Shown one piece after another: positions 9,611-19,494 of a stretch of 64,000 nucleotides of DNA. The stretch comes from an uncultured Alphaproteobacteria bacterium (GTDB taxonomy: Bacteria; Pseudomonadota; Alphaproteobacteria; UBA6615). Position numbers and translations under genes: made by a program. The stretch is taken from positions 1 through 64,000 of the forward strand of contig CALSML010000002.1 in assembly GCA_943787445.1 (NCBI GenBank), read 5' to 3'. Under the pieces are notes generated by a model. It was given only the letters and a program-made list of their open reading frames with translations, had not been told where the DNA came from and searched no databases. Numbering within the stretch: position 1 is the first letter of the stretch; every line of letters begins with the position of its first letter.

Positions 9611-10554
9611 GTATTTGTATTAAAAGAAAAAGTAGCAGTACTTGCTTTGGGTTCTGGCTTGGAGTTTCCCTCGTCCTGACTCAAACGACGCAGAACATCA
9701 TCAAGCTGATCGAGGCTTTTAAACTCAATCGACAACTTTCCACGTCCTGAGTTTTCACCGCCCTTCAGATCAATCGATACTTTCAGCCCGATGGCATCGG
9801 ATACATCACGCTCCAACGCAAGCGTGTCAGCGCTCTTGCCCGCAGAGGACTTTCTGGGTTTACCGGTCTTCGAAGAGCCAGTTGAAACCCGGCCCTCAAT
9901 ATCCCGAACAGTCAACCCGGCATTGGCGATTTCGCGAGCGAGCATCACGGAATCTTCCCGGCCGACCAGCGCGCGTGCATGGCCTGCAGTCAGCTGACCC
10001 GTATCCACCATCGTCCGGACTTCCTGCGGCAGTGTCAGAAGCCGCAGCGTATTGGCCACATGACTGCGGCTCTTCCCAACGACTTTAGCGAGCGCATCCT
10101 GGGTGTGCGTGAACTCATCGATCAGACGCTGATAAGCTTCAGCCTCCTCAATTGCCGATAGATCAGCACGCTGAATATTCTCAATCAGTGCAATCTCCAG
10201 CGCCTCCTGATCGGTCAATTCGCGTACGATCACCGGGACATTGTGTAACTGCGCGCGCTGGGCTGCACGCCAGCGGCGCTCTCCGGCAATAATTTCGTAG
10301 ACATCGGCCTGAACGGGATCCCGGCGCACGAGTATAGGCTGCAAAATGCCTTTGGCGCGGACGGATTCGACCAGGGCATTCAGCTCGTCATCATCAAAAT
10401 GAGAACGTGGCTGGAACTGTCCGGGCTGAAGCTGTTCGATTGGAAGCTCACGGGGAAACTTGGTGCGATCAAGCCCCTGATAGTCGTCCTCATCATCCCC
10501 CAGAAGGGCAGAAAGGCCGCGCCCAAGACGCCGGCGTGAGGGTGTATCAGTCAT
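9607..10554 (-). CDS. parB: Chromosome partitioning protein ParB
   Basis: ParB of 315 residues. It begins RRRLGRGLSALLGDD, the typical ParA-stimulating N-terminus. It then shows the CTPase/ParB-N domain with GILQPILVR and AGERRWRAAQ (the box II GERRxRA motif), ALIENIQRADLSAIEEA, and the helix-turn-helix VVGKSRSHVANTLRLL that reads parS. The C-terminal domain for dimerisation is present. ParB clamps on parS sites near the origin and spreads; two parS palindromes are found 1.4 and 3.5 kb upstream in this window. The ATG overlaps the stop of parA. Confidence 0.98.
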   Translation of the reverse strand: MTDTPSRRRLGRGLSALLGDDEDDYQGLDRTKFPRELPIEQLQPGQFQPRSHFDDDELNALVESVRAKGILQPILVRRDPVQADVYEIIAGERRWRAAQRAQLHNVPVIVRELTDQEALEIALIENIQRADLSAIEEAEAYQRLIDEFTHTQDALAKVVGKSRSHVANTLRLLTLPQEVRTMVDTGQLTAGHARALVGREDSVMLAREIANAGLTVRDIEGRVSTGSSKTGKPRKSSAGKSADTLALERDVSDAIGLKVSIDLKGGENSGRGKLSIEFKSLDQLDDVLRRLSQDEGNSKPEPKASTATFSFNTNT

Positions 10555-11423
10555 TGTGCAGCCTCCCCGATAGGCCCGGCACCTTCACGCCGGAGCATCT
10601 CCGCAGCAAGTTTGGCATAGGCCTGCGAACCCGCACAGGCTAGATCATAAACCAGTGCCGGCATGCCATAGGACGGGGCTTCGGAAAGGCGCACATTGCG
10701 CGGGATCACGGTGCGATAGACCCGGTCCCCGAAATACTCCCGCACCTCTGCCTCCACAGAACGGCACAGATTGTTACGCCCGTCATGCATGGTCAGCACG
10801 ATACCCTGAATATCCAAGTCTTCATTATAGGCACGGCGAATACGCTCGATGGACTTCATCAATCGTGTCATGCCTTCCAGGGCAAAATACTCACACTGCA
10901 GCGGCACCAGAACGGAATCTGCCGCCACGAGGGCGTTGATCGTCAACAGCCCCAGCGCCGGCGGACAATCGGTCAATATGTAATCGTATTGTCCCAACAC
11001 CGGTTCCAGAGCGTTTTTCAACCGGGCTTCCCGATGATCAATATCGATCATCTCAATTTCAGCACCAGCCAGATCTGCTGAAGCCGGTGCCACATCAAGA
11101 CCGGGAATGTTGGAGGTGCAGATAACCTTCGTCAGATCAGCGCCGCCAATCAGAACGTCATAAACATCTGTCTCGTATTCTGAGACACCCAATCCTGTAG
11201 AAGCGTTGCCCTGGGGATCGAGATCCACCACCAGCACCCGTTGGCCGCAAGCTGCAAGGCCCGTGGCGAGATTGATGGCCGTGGTCGTCTTTCCCACCCC
11301 GCCCTTCTGATTGGCGATCGCAATGATGCGGGTGCCGTGATGGATGGTTTCCGGTTGGCTGATCTGGGAATTGTTGATCAGGACGTTCTGGAACTGTGCT
11401 TTCGGTTTATCATCATACGCCAC
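10551..11423 (-). CDS. parA: Chromosome partitioning ATPase ParA
   Basis: A 290-residue ParA/Soj ATPase that moves ParB-parS complexes and so segregates the chromosome origin. The deviant Walker A box KGGVGKTT (about residues 40-47) follows RIIAIANQ. The Walker A' region VLVVDLDPQGNAS and the YILTDCPPALGLLTINAL segment are complete. The N-terminus before residue 31 is longer than in many homologues and poorly conserved, so an internal start is possible. It overlaps the end of rsmG by 11 bases and parB by 4, making one operon. Confidence 0.97.
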   Translation of the reverse strand: MAYDDKPKAQFQNVLINNSQISQPETIHHGTRIIAIANQKGGVGKTTTAINLATGLAACGQRVLVVDLDPQGNASTGLGVSEYETDVYDVLIGGADLTKVICTSNIPGLDVAPASADLAGAEIEMIDIDHREARLKNALEPVLGQYDYILTDCPPALGLLTINALVAADSVLVPLQCEYFALEGMTRLMKSIERIRRAYNEDLDIQGIVLTMHDGRNNLCRSVEAEVREYFGDRVYRTVIPRNVRLSEAPSYGMPALVYDLACAGSQAYAKLAAEMLRREGAGPIGEAAQ

Positions 11424-12036
11424 GATCAGGGTTCCTTATTTCTAGGATCACACCACGTGGGTCCGCCACGCTCGGATGTTGGTTCAGTTCCATGGTCCAG
11501 CTGGTACGGGCCAAGTCGAGTTCGTCCGCAACTTGTGCGCCTTTCATGAACAGGCATTTGCCATCGCCACGAAGCAAAGGACGCGCCAGCTCCAGCAAAC
11601 GCGTCACAGGTGCCAACGCCCGGGCGACGATCAGGCCGAATCCGGAATTGTCCATGGCTTCAACCCGACCTTCATGAATTTCTGCCGGTGCATCAGTCAC
11701 TCGCCGGACCTCCCGGAGAAAGGCACATTTGCGGGAATCAGACTCAGCTAGGACAAACGGCGTGTCACACGCTATTGCCAGCACCATGCCGGGAAACCCG
11801 GCGCCGCTGCCCATGTCCAGGGCTGGCGTCCCTGACTCGACCCATTTGGACAGCTGCAGAGAATCCAGAAAATGTCGGCGCCACACATCTGTCAGAGTCG
11901 TGCGGGACACCAGATTGATGCGCTTCTGCCAGTGCTGGAGTAGGTCTTCGTAGGCCTCAAATCGGGCCAGTGTTTCACGTGAAACATCCGCGGCACGACC
12001 AAACTCAGCGGCCGACAATGTCGATGTGCTGACCAT
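11413..12036 (-). CDS. rsmG: 16S rRNA (guanine-527-N7)-methyltransferase RsmG
   Basis: RsmG (GidB) methylates G527 of 16S rRNA using S-adenosylmethionine. The SAM site LDMGSGAGFPGMVLAI and the LVSRTTLTDVWRRHFLDSLQL stretch are diagnostic. I place the start at ATG 12036 (MVSTSTLS), giving 207 residues; a longer frame to 12075 adds unconserved residues. Codons for DVSRETL embed a perfect parS palindrome at 11971-11986. Loss of this enzyme gives low-level streptomycin resistance in other bacteria. It sits between mnmG and parA, as in most alphaproteobacteria. Confidence 0.97.
   Translation of the reverse strand: MVSTSTLSAAEFGRAADVSRETLARFEAYEDLLQHWQKRINLVSRTTLTDVWRRHFLDSLQLSKWVESGTPALDMGSGAGFPGMVLAIACDTPFVLAESDSRKCAFLREVRRVTDAPAEIHEGRVEAMDNSGFGLIVARALAPVTRLLELARPLLRGDGKCLFMKGAQVADELDLARTSWTMELNQHPSVADPRGVILEIRNPDRGV
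11971..11986. promoter_or_regulatory. parS centromere site inside rsmG
   Basis: TGTTTCACGTGAAACA is a perfect 16-bp palindrome identical to the bacterial chromosomal parS consensus. It lies in the coding region of rsmG, where it encodes part of DVSRETL, upstream of parA and parB. ParB binds such sites through its helix-turn-helix. Confidence 0.95.
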
Positions 12037-12087
12037 GCATACCCTATAACAGGCTATGGCCAGACAGCCAACCACAATATGTAGTGA

Positions 12088-13974
12088 TTAGGCGACGTTT
12101 GATGTTTTACCGGGCGCCCGCCGGACATGTCGCAGAAGCACCACAAGAGCAGCCGGCGTCATACCCGGAATTCGGCCCGCCTGTCCCAGAGTTTCCGGCT
12201 TAAGATGTTCAAGCTTCTGACGGGCCTCATTGGACAGGCCCGGTATGGACCGATAGTCGAGATCCTCGGGCAGGAGCAGGTCCTCATCACGGCGATAGGC
12301 GGCCACATCCGCTGACTGGCGTTCCAGATAGTGAGCGTATTTGGCCTCGATCTCCAGCGTGGCCCGAACCGGTGCTGTGATATCCGCCAGCTCCGGCCAG
12401 ACCCCCAACAAACCCTCGAAGTCCACATTCGGAAAGGCGAGCAACTCAAAGGCCGATCGCTTGATCCCGTCCTGATTGATTTTGATATTATGACGCGCCA
12501 GCGCATTGGGGGATTCCACCAGCCCGTCCAGTCGCGCGCGGGCTGCTTCCAGCGCCGCAGACTTCGCTTCATAGACCTGCGCCCTCTCGGACCCCACACA
12601 ACTCAGAACGACCCCTTCCCGGGTGAGCCGCTGATCCGCGTTGTCTGCCCGCAGGAGCAATCGATACTCGGCACGGGACGTGAACATTCGATATGGCTCA
12701 TCCGCGCCACGGGTTACCAGATCATCGATCATCACGCCTATATAAGATGTGGCGCGATCGGGATTAAATCGCCGCTCTCCGCTGGAGGCCCTATGAGCTG
12801 CGTTGATCCCGGCCACGAGACCCTGTCCCGCAGCCTCTTCATAACCGGTGGTGCCATTGATTTGACCTGCAAGAAAAAGCCCTGAAACACGGCGGGTTTC
12901 TAGGGTTCGATACAATTCGCGGGGATCCACGAAATCATACTCAATCGCATAGCCGGGCTGGATCATGCGGGCGTTTTCAAGTCCCGAAATCTCCTTCAGC
13001 AGTGCCAGTTGCACGTCCTCGGGCAGAGAGGTTGATATGCCGTTCGGGTAGACCGTATCGTCGTCCAGGCCTTCCGGTTCCAGAAAGATCTGGTGCCGGG
13101 TTTTATCGGCAAACCGCACCACCTTGTCCTCGATGGACGGGCAATAGCGCGGACCACCGCTTTCGATCTGGCCTGAATAGATCGGTGCGCGATCCAGATT
13201 GGCCCGGATGAGATCGTGGACCGCAGCGTTGGTATGGGTGATGTGGCAATCGATCTGGGGCGTCGTGATCTCGTTCGTCATATAGGAAAAGGGGACAGGT
13301 GGGACATCCCCGGGCTGTCTCTCGAGTTCCTCCCAGGCGATCGTCCGGCCGTCGAGACGCGGCGGGGTGCCGGTCTTCAGGCGACCTAGGGCGAACCCCT
13401 TTCTCAAGAGGGTGTCAGACAATCCCAGCGCCGGGGCTTCCCCCATCCGGCCAGCCGGGTGCTGGGTTTCCCCGATATGGATCATCCCCCGCAGAAAGGT
13501 ACCGGTGGTCAGGACGACGGTCCCGGCACGAATTGTCCGGCCATCCAGCAGAACCACCCCTGTTACACGATCCGCGTCAGACAGACAGAGGTCCTGCACC
13601 CCGGCCTCAAGGATATCCAGGTCGGACTGCTCGGCCAGGAGCGCCTGAACGGCCTGACGATAAACCTTTCGGTCTGCCTGCGCACGAGGCCCCCAAACGG
13701 CCGGGCCCTTACTCTTGTTGAGCATCCGGAACTGAATCCCGCCCCGATCGATAGCCCGCGCCATGATGCCATCCAGCGCATCGATTTCGCGCACCAGATG
13801 GCCCTTGCCCAGACCGCCAATCGCAGGATTACAGGACATCTCTCCGATCTTGTCGGCCTTGTGGGTGACCAGCAGAGTCGCAGCCCCCACCCGCGCGGAG
13901 GCAGCTGCCGCTTCGCAGCCCGCGTGACCTCCACCGATCACGATCACATCGTATGTCTTGTCCATGTCTGTCAT
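12088..13974 (-). CDS. mnmG: tRNA uridine-5-carboxymethylaminomethyl(34) synthesis enzyme MnmG
   Basis: MnmG (GidA) of 628 residues. With MnmE it installs the carboxymethylaminomethyl group on the wobble uridine of several tRNAs. The FAD-binding dinucleotide fold [16 protein letters not shown] stands at the N-terminus. Further family motifs are [24 protein letters not shown], read in parts, [11 protein letters not shown] and the C-terminal helical domain ending in [17 protein letters not shown]. The start may be ATG 13974 or the ATG nine bases later. It lies 51 bases upstream of the rsmG start, in the mnmE-mnmG-rsmG-parA-parB run. Confidence 0.98.
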   Translation of the reverse strand: MTDMDKTYDVIVIGGGHAGCEAAAASARVGAATLLVTHKADKIGEMSCNPAIGGLGKGHLVREIDALDGIMARAIDRGGIQFRMLNKSKGPAVWGPRAQADRKVYRQAVQALLAEQSDLDILEAGVQDLCLSDADRVTGVVLLDGRTIRAGTVVLTTGTFLRGMIHIGETQHPAGRMGEAPALGLSDTLLRKGFALGRLKTGTPPRLDGRTIAWEELERQPGDVPPVPFSYMTNEITTPQIDCHITHTNAAVHDLIRANLDRAPIYSGQIESGGPRYCPSIEDKVVRFADKTRHQIFLEPEGLDDDTVYPNGISTSLPEDVQLALLKEISGLENARMIQPGYAIEYDFVDPRELYRTLETRRVSGLFLAGQINGTTGYEEAAGQGLVAGINAAHRASSGERRFNPDRATSYIGVMIDDLVTRGADEPYRMFTSRAEYRLLLRADNADQRLTREGVVLSCVGSERAQVYEAKSAALEAARARLDGLVESPNALARHNIKINQDGIKRSAFELLAFPNVDFEGLLGVWPELADITAPVRATLEIEAKYAHYLERQSADVAAYRRDEDLLLPEDLDYRSIPGLSNEARQKLEHLKPETLGQAGRIPGMTPAALVVLLRHVRRAPGKTSNVA

Positions 13975-14042
13975 CGCGCGCGGTATGTAAGACCTTCCGG
14001 CAGCCCTGTCAAAACAGGAATCCGATCAGAATCAGAATTGAG

Positions 14043-14058
14043 TGTTTCACGTGAAACA
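14043..14058. promoter_or_regulatory. parS centromere site between mnmE and mnmG
   Basis: A second exact copy of the 16-bp parS palindrome TGTTTCACGTGAAACA lies in the 88-base gap between the mnmG start and the mnmE stop. Together with the copy at 11971 it makes a pair 2.07 kb apart, next to parAB and about 10 kb from the probable replication origin. Confidence 0.95.
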
Positions 14059-14062
14059 TTGA

Positions 14063-15418
14063 TCACTTTCCAATGCAGAAATCCCGGAACACCGTGTCCA
14101 AGATTTCATCGATATCCACACGCCCCGTGATCCACCCCAAAGCCCTGGCCGCCAGGCGGATATCCTCCGCTGCGAGTTCCGGCAGCTTGGCTCCTTCTGC
14201 GCGCTCAAGGCTCGTGATGGCCTCCTGCAGGGCATCACGATGCCGTTGCCGTGTCGGAATTGGTCCTTCATGGGCTGAAAGGCGTGTTTGTACAATTTCC
14301 GTGATCCCCGCGAGCAATTCCGCAATTCCTTCACCGGTTTTGGCCGACACCAGCCAATAGGGAAACATATCAGGATCTTCCCTAACCCATTCCGGAACCG
14401 GTGCAAGATCACTTTTGTTCACCACTATCAGGGTATGGCCATCAATCAGTGCCCGCAAACGATCCCCGATAACCGACTCTGTCGCGTCAATGACCACGAT
14501 CTTCAGCGCGGCGCGCGCGGCCTGATGTTCGGCACGACGCACACCTTCTTCCTCGACCGGGTCGTCAGACTCCCGGATTCCTGCGGTATCCAACACGCTG
14601 ACCGCAAAACCAGCCAGATTCATCTGCACTTCAATCACATCCCGAGTGGTGCCGGCGACATCGGAAACAATCGCCACATCGCGCCGCGATAGTAAATTCA
14701 TCAAACTCGACTTTCCGGCATTCGGTGCACCGAGAATGGAGATCGGAAACCCACTACGTATCTGTTCACCCAGTAGTGAGGTATGACTATGATCAATAAC
14801 CCTATGTTTTATCGACAATATTCTATCAATAACCTGACTCTGTAGTGCTTCTGGCAGTTCCTCATCAGAGAAGTCAATACCGGCTTCGGCATAACCCAGA
14901 AGATCAATCAGCTCCGATCGCCATGCTTCGTAGAGATCAGCCAGACCCCCATCATACTGACGTAATGCCAGTTTTCGCTGTTCATCGGTCCTGGCCGTGA
15001 CCAGATCACCGATGGCCTCGGCAGCGGTCAGATCAAGCTTGCCGTTTTCGAACGCGCGTCGAGTGAATTCACCGTTTTCCGCCATGCGGGTCAGATCGGT
15101 CTCCCTCAGAGCCGCGAGCACAGCCGCAAGCACGGCCTCGCCACCATGGATATGCAATTCAGCGACATCCTCACCAGTGAAGCTCTCCGGGCCGGGAAAC
15201 CGTAACACCAGCGCCTGATCCAGAATATCCGTGCTGTTGGGACGCAAAATATTGTGCAGCGCAGCATAACGCGGGGCCGGCAAGGGCGCCACGCCCAGCG
15301 ACGTCAGAACCGCATCCACCTGCGGTCCCGAAATGCGAACCACCGCAACGCCACCCACACCCGCCCCGCTGGACAGGGCATGGATCGTCTCGCCCGGGAT
15401 ATGGGTGTCACCGTCCAC
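14063..15418 (-). CDS. mnmE: tRNA modification GTPase MnmE
   Basis: MnmE (TrmE), partner of MnmG. The GTPase domain shows ISILGAPNAGKSSLMN (G1), SDVAGTTRDVIE (G2/G3), DTAGIRESDD and VVNKSDL (G4). The protein ends in FCIGK, the conserved C-terminus that carries the catalytic cysteine. I place the start at GTG 15418, which gives 451 residues with the typical IHALSSGAGVGGVAVVRISG N-terminus. The frame is open further upstream but would overlap the DUF6489 gene entirely. The stop lies 5 bases from a parS site. Confidence 0.96.
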   Translation of the reverse strand: MDGDTHIPGETIHALSSGAGVGGVAVVRISGPQVDAVLTSLGVAPLPAPRYAALHNILRPNSTDILDQALVLRFPGPESFTGEDVAELHIHGGEAVLAAVLAALRETDLTRMAENGEFTRRAFENGKLDLTAAEAIGDLVTARTDEQRKLALRQYDGGLADLYEAWRSELIDLLGYAEAGIDFSDEELPEALQSQVIDRILSIKHRVIDHSHTSLLGEQIRSGFPISILGAPNAGKSSLMNLLSRRDVAIVSDVAGTTRDVIEVQMNLAGFAVSVLDTAGIRESDDPVEEEGVRRAEHQAARAALKIVVIDATESVIGDRLRALIDGHTLIVVNKSDLAPVPEWVREDPDMFPYWLVSAKTGEGIAELLAGITEIVQTRLSAHEGPIPTRQRHRDALQEAITSLERAEGAKLPELAAEDIRLAARALGWITGRVDIDEILDTVFRDFCIGK

Positions 15419-15423
15419 GGGAA

Positions 15424-15690
15424 CTATTTTTTCGGCTTGCCGACCGCATCGGGCATCGCCGCCCAGAACGCGTTCTGGAACTGCTCCCATGCCTCGCTTC
15501 CTGAAGGCGGTGTCAGACCACCGGGCATCCAGGCTTTCATCAAGCTCTGAGGATCCATTTGTTCCATCGCATCCAGCGCCTGCTGCTGCCATGCATCAAC
15601 AACCGCCTTCTGTGCCTGAGAGACATCCGGCAGTCCCATGAATGTGCGTGCCTCTTCCGGCGTGCAATCAATGTTGATCGTGACCTTCAT
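15424..15690 (-). CDS. DUF6489 family protein
   Basis: An 88-residue protein beginning MKVTINIDCTPEEARTF, then FMGLPDVSQAQKAVVDAW, a pattern shared by short DUF6489 proteins of alphaproteobacteria. The function is unknown. The acidic and aromatic middle (LMKAWMPGGL, WEQFQNAFWA) is reminiscent of phasin-like or PHA-associated small proteins, but that is only an impression. The stop is 5 bases upstream of the mnmE GTG, so the two are probably translated from one message. The longer frame to 15744 lacks conserved residues; I chose ATG 15690. Confidence 0.75.
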   Translation of the reverse strand: MKVTINIDCTPEEARTFMGLPDVSQAQKAVVDAWQQQALDAMEQMDPQSLMKAWMPGGLTPPSGSEAWEQFQNAFWAAMPDAVGKPKK

Positions 15691-15785
15691 CGTCAAACCT
15701 TTCTGCGCGAACCTGCATTGCCTATGCGCCCCATGCGCCGACATTGTAGGCTGGACCGCGACCTTTAAACCGTTCAGGCCATATC

Positions 15786-17792
15786 ATGACCCGTAATTTT
15801 CTGGCCGACGAAACCAGCCCCTATCTTCTGCAACACGCTGACAATCCCGTCCACTGGTATCCGTGGGGCGAAGCCGCACTTGCGCGTGCCAGGGCAGAAG
15901 ACAAGCCGATCCTGCTGTCGATCGGTTATGCCGCCTGCCACTGGTGCCATGTCATGGCCCATGAAAGCTTCGAGGACGAAGACACCGCCGCGGTCATGAA
16001 CCGCCTGTTCATCAATATCAAGGTTGATCGCGAGGAACGTCCCGATCTCGATGCGATCTACCAGTCGGCCCTGTCCCTCATGGGCACCCAAGCCGGCTGG
16101 CCCCTGACCATGTTCTGCACCCCTGATGGCAAGCCGTTCTGGGGTGGCACCTATTTTCCCCCGCGCGCCGGATTTGGCCGACCGGGCTTCCCTGATCTGG
16201 TCGAACATATCGACAAGATCTATCGCACCGAACAAGACAAGGTCGCCACCAACACCCGTGCCATCGTGGATGCCATCAACGACATGTCTCGCCCCGAACC
16301 GGGCGACATTCCGGCACCAGACATGATTGCGATGATCGCCAACCGTCTGACCGACGAAATCGATCAGACCCATGGCGGCTTCGGGACTTCGCCCAAATTC
16401 CCACAATGCTCGGTTCTGAAAATGATGTGGGCCCATGGAGACGCCCGCACCCGTGATGCTGTCACCCTGACCCTGGATCGTATGTCACAGGGTGGCATCT
16501 ACGATCATCTTGGCGGTGGCTTTGCCCGGTACTCGACAGACCCAATCTGGCTGGCGCCGCATTTCGAAAAAATGCTCTACGACAATTCCCAGATGATCGA
16601 GCTTTGCACCCTGGCATGGCGTGGCGCTAATGCCCCGCTCTATGCCGCTCGCGTGCAGGAAACCATAGACTGGCTGGACCGTGAAATGACCCATCAAAAG
16701 GGTGGCTTCTTTTCCAATCTGGATGCGGATTCCGAGGGCGTGGAAGGCAAATTCTATGTCTGGGATGCAACGGAGATCAAAACCATCCTCGGATCCGATT
16801 TCAACTCCTTCACAGCCGCCTATGACATCCGACCGTACGGCAACTGGCAAGGCCACACCATTCTCAACCGAACCGCAGACCCCTGCTGGAAAGACCCGGA
16901 CACTGAACAACATCTGTCAGAACTTCGCGCAAAGCTCCTGTCAGCGCGCAATTCCCGCGTTCGGCCCGCGCTCGATGACAAGATCCTGACCGACTGGAAC
17001 GGCCTGATGATTGCCGCCTTGACCGAAGCCGCTCTGACCTTCGAGCACCCCCCATGGCTGGCCAGCGCAGAAAAGGCCTACGACTTTATCCGTGATCATA
17101 TGGTCATCAACCCCGAATTCGAACTGCACCACAGCTGGCGCAACGGGGATGCACGACATCGCGCCACACTGGACGATTATGCCGCGCTGGCCCGGGCCGC
17201 ACTCGCCCTGCACGAAGCCACTGACGATCCTGCCAAGCTGACAGATGCAAAAGCACTGATCGCTTATCTGAATCGTCATTTCGTCAGCGAAGACGGCGCG
17301 TATTTCTTCACCGACGACACCGCCACGGATGTCATCACCCGCACCAAGACCGGGTTCGACAACGCAACCCCTGCGGGCAACGGAATCGCAGCCGAGGTTC
17401 TGGTGCGGCTTTTCCATCTCACCGGGGACACGACATACCGGGACCGCGCCGAAGCTATCCTCCGGGCCTTCGCCGGTGAGATTTCGAAGAATGCCTTTGG
17501 CCACGGCACCCTGTTGATGGCCGCGGGCCTGCTGACTGAAGGCGTTCAGATCGCCATCATCGGGGACCCTGCCGACACACAGACACAGGCCCTGCGGGCA
17601 GCGGCCTATCGCAGCGAAACACCGCTGCGTATCGTGGCGGTCGTGGCGCCCGGCGCCACCCTGCACGACACCCACCCGGCCTTCGGAAAATCCGCAATCA
17701 ATGATGCCCCCACCGCCTATATCTGCCGGGGGCCGGTCTGTTCCCTGCCGGTTCACGAACCCGAGCAACTGATCCTCGAGCTGTCACTATGA
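15786..17792 (+). CDS. Thioredoxin-fold DUF255 protein (YyaL/SSP411-like)
   Basis: A 668-residue protein. Its first 160 residues form a thioredoxin-like DUF255 domain starting [19 protein letters not shown] and carrying the CHWCHVM motif in place of the CxxC site. The rest is an (alpha/alpha)6 barrel like N-acylglucosamine 2-epimerases, with [26 protein letters not shown] and [12 protein letters not shown]. The biochemical role is not settled for this family. The stop overlaps the start of ogt by 4 bases, so the two genes are coupled. Confidence 0.9.
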   Translation: MTRNFLADETSPYLLQHADNPVHWYPWGEAALARARAEDKPILLSIGYAACHWCHVMAHESFEDEDTAAVMNRLFINIKVDREERPDLDAIYQSALSLMGTQAGWPLTMFCTPDGKPFWGGTYFPPRAGFGRPGFPDLVEHIDKIYRTEQDKVATNTRAIVDAINDMSRPEPGDIPAPDMIAMIANRLTDEIDQTHGGFGTSPKFPQCSVLKMMWAHGDARTRDAVTLTLDRMSQGGIYDHLGGGFARYSTDPIWLAPHFEKMLYDNSQMIELCTLAWRGANAPLYAARVQETIDWLDREMTHQKGGFFSNLDADSEGVEGKFYVWDATEIKTILGSDFNSFTAAYDIRPYGNWQGHTILNRTADPCWKDPDTEQHLSELRAKLLSARNSRVRPALDDKILTDWNGLMIAALTEAALTFEHPPWLASAEKAYDFIRDHMVINPEFELHHSWRNGDARHRATLDDYAALARAALALHEATDDPAKLTDAKALIAYLNRHFVSEDGAYFFTDDTATDVITRTKTGFDNATPAGNGIAAEVLVRLFHLTGDTTYRDRAEAILRAFAGEISKNAFGHGTLLMAAGLLTEGVQIAIIGDPADTQTQALRAAAYRSETPLRIVAVVAPGATLHDTHPAFGKSAINDAPTAYICRGPVCSLPVHEPEQLILELSL

Positions 17793-18256
17793 GCAAAACC
17801 ACATTCTGCACCACGGAGTCTCCGGTCGGACGTCTTGCCATCCGCACCCGCGGAGATACGATTGTTGCGCTTGACTGGGTCACAACGGATTCCGCCACGG
17901 CTGATACCCCACTACAGGATGATGCGACCCGCCAACTTGTCGCCTATTTCGCCGGTGATCTGCAGACCTTCGATCTGCCGCTGGCACCGGACGGCACCCA
18001 ACATCAGAAAAAGGTCTGGGCGGAGATGTCGAAGATTCCGTTCGGTGATCTGCGCACCTATGGCGACCTGGCCAAAACCATCGGATCAGGAGCCCAGGCT
18101 GTCGGCACCGCCTGCGGCAAGAACCCCATACCGATCATCGTGCCCTGCCATCGCATCATCGCCGCCGGGGGCGGAATCGGTGGCTATTCCGGGCGCGATG
18201 GCGTTGCCACCAAACAAATCCTGCTCGCTCTTGAAGGGGCGCTACCCGGCCAGTAG
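17789..18256 (+). CDS. ogt: Methylated-DNA-[protein]-cysteine S-methyltransferase
   Basis: A 155-residue suicide DNA repair protein that transfers the methyl group of O6-methylguanine to its own cysteine. The active site is [12 protein letters not shown], with Cys120, and the upstream [17 protein letters not shown] helix region places the guanine recognition arginine. The N-terminal domain is short as in Ogt. It starts inside the stop of the DUF255 gene. An AdaA-type regulatory domain is absent. Confidence 0.93.
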   Translation: MSKTTFCTTESPVGRLAIRTRGDTIVALDWVTTDSATADTPLQDDATRQLVAYFAGDLQTFDLPLAPDGTQHQKKVWAEMSKIPFGDLRTYGDLAKTIGSGAQAVGTACGKNPIPIIVPCHRIIAAGGGIGGYSGRDGVATKQILLALEGALPGQ

Positions 18257-18303
18257 GCTCACGCCAGCACAGATTCACGAATATCTTTTAAAGGGGAAAT
18301 CAC

Positions 18304-19278
18304 ATGGTCCACGCAATCCGTTTCTACGAGCCCGGCGGTCCGGACGTCATGAAGTGGGAAGAGGTCGAACTCGGCACGCCCGGACCCGGTGAAATCCATG
18401 TCAAACACACGGCCGCCGGCCTGAATTTCATCGACATCTATCTCCGCTCGGGTGCCCGCCCGGTGCCCATGCCCAATGGACTGGGTCTGGAAGGAGCCGG
18501 TGAAATTCTCGCCATCGGCGATGGTGTTACCGATATCGCCGTCGGCGACCGGATCGGTTATGCCGATCTGCCGCTGGGAGCCTATGCCGAAGAACGGATC
18601 ATGCCCGCCAAGATCGCGGTGAAGCTTCCCGACAGCATTTCCGACGAACAGGCCGCCGGCATGATGCTCAAGGGCATGACCGTGCAGTTCCTGATCAAAT
18701 CCTGTTTCCCGGTCGAAAAAGGTTCAACCGTGCTGTGGCACGCTGCCGCTGGTGGTGTCGGGCTGATTGCCTGCCAGTGGCTCAATCATCTGGGTGTGAA
18801 TGTGATCGGAACCGTTGGCAGCGCCGAGAAAGGCGAGCTCGCCAGGGCCCATGGCTGCCACCACATCATCAACTACAACGAAGAAGACTTCGTGGAACGG
18901 GTCAACGAGATCACCGATGGCGCAGGCGTGCCCGTGGTCTATGACAGTGTCGGCAAGGACACCCTGCGCGGTTCCATGAAATGTCTCCAGCGCCGTGGTT
19001 ACCTGATCACTTTTGGCAATGCCTCGGGCGCACCCGATCCCGTGGCACCGGCTGAACTGTCCGAACACGGCTCGATCTATCTGGCCCGACCCATGCTGTT
19101 TGATTTCATCGCCGAACGCGAAGAACTGCTAGCCAGTGCCGGTGACCTGTTCGACGTGGTCTCATCAGGTGCCGTGAAGATCGAAATCAACCAGACCTAT
19201 CCGCTGTCTGAAACCGCCCAAGCCCACAAGGATCTGGTGGCCCGCAATACAACGGGTTCGACGATCCTGATGGCGTAA
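18304..19278 (+). CDS. Quinone oxidoreductase (NADPH), zinc-independent MDR family
   Basis: A 324-residue medium-chain dehydrogenase/reductase. It shows the signature LNFIDIYLRSG, the GLGLEGAGEI turn and the NADPH fold VLWHAAAGGVGLIACQW. No structural or catalytic zinc cysteines are present, which fits the QorA type that reduces quinones by one electron. It has its own ribosome binding site (AAAGGGGA before ATG 18304) and follows ogt by 47 bases. A very short ORF starts within its stop codon. Confidence 0.92.
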   Translation: MVHAIRFYEPGGPDVMKWEEVELGTPGPGEIHVKHTAAGLNFIDIYLRSGARPVPMPNGLGLEGAGEILAIGDGVTDIAVGDRIGYADLPLGAYAEERIMPAKIAVKLPDSISDEQAAGMMLKGMTVQFLIKSCFPVEKGSTVLWHAAAGGVGLIACQWLNHLGVNVIGTVGSAEKGELARAHGCHHIINYNEEDFVERVNEITDGAGVPVVYDSVGKDTLRGSMKCLQRRGYLITFGNASGAPDPVAPAELSEHGSIYLARPMLFDFIAEREELLASAGDLFDVVSSGAVKIEINQTYPLSETAQAHKDLVARNTTGSTILMA

Positions 19279-19403
19279 TGTTGGTTAAAACCGCGTTCGC
19301 GCAAGGCCTCTCCGATGGCGGAACGCTTACGAACTACACGCCGTGGGTTCTGGCTCTGATCGGAATCGGGGTCGGGGTTTATCTCTCAAGACGCAAGAAA
19401 TAG
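19278..19403 (+). CDS. Possible 41-residue membrane protein
   Basis: The ATG overlaps the TAA of the quinone oxidoreductase (TAATG), a classic coupling arrangement. The 41-residue product has a polar N-terminal half, then one hydrophobic helix WVLALIGIGVGVYL, and ends SRRKK. The helix plus basic tail resembles a single-pass tail or a stripped sorting signal. There is no family match that I know of, so only the position and composition support it. Confidence 0.4.
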   Translation: MLVKTAFAQGLSDGGTLTNYTPWVLALIGIGVGVYLSRRKK

Positions 19404-19442
19404 CGCCAGGCCATACAGCACTGAGGCGAGATGCCCGGAATG

Positions 19443-19468
19443 AAAACGCCCCGCTCGAAGGCGGGGCG
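19443..19468 (-). terminator. Probable rho terminator (reverse strand)
   Basis: CGCCCCGC (19447-19454) pairs with GCGGGGCG (19461-19468) across a 6-base loop. Read on the reverse strand, the stem is followed by a short T-run (AAAA at 19443-19446 on the plus strand). It lies 27 bases after the rho stop. Confidence 0.7.
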
Positions 19469-19494
19469 CTGACTTTGAATTTGTCTGAAAACCG

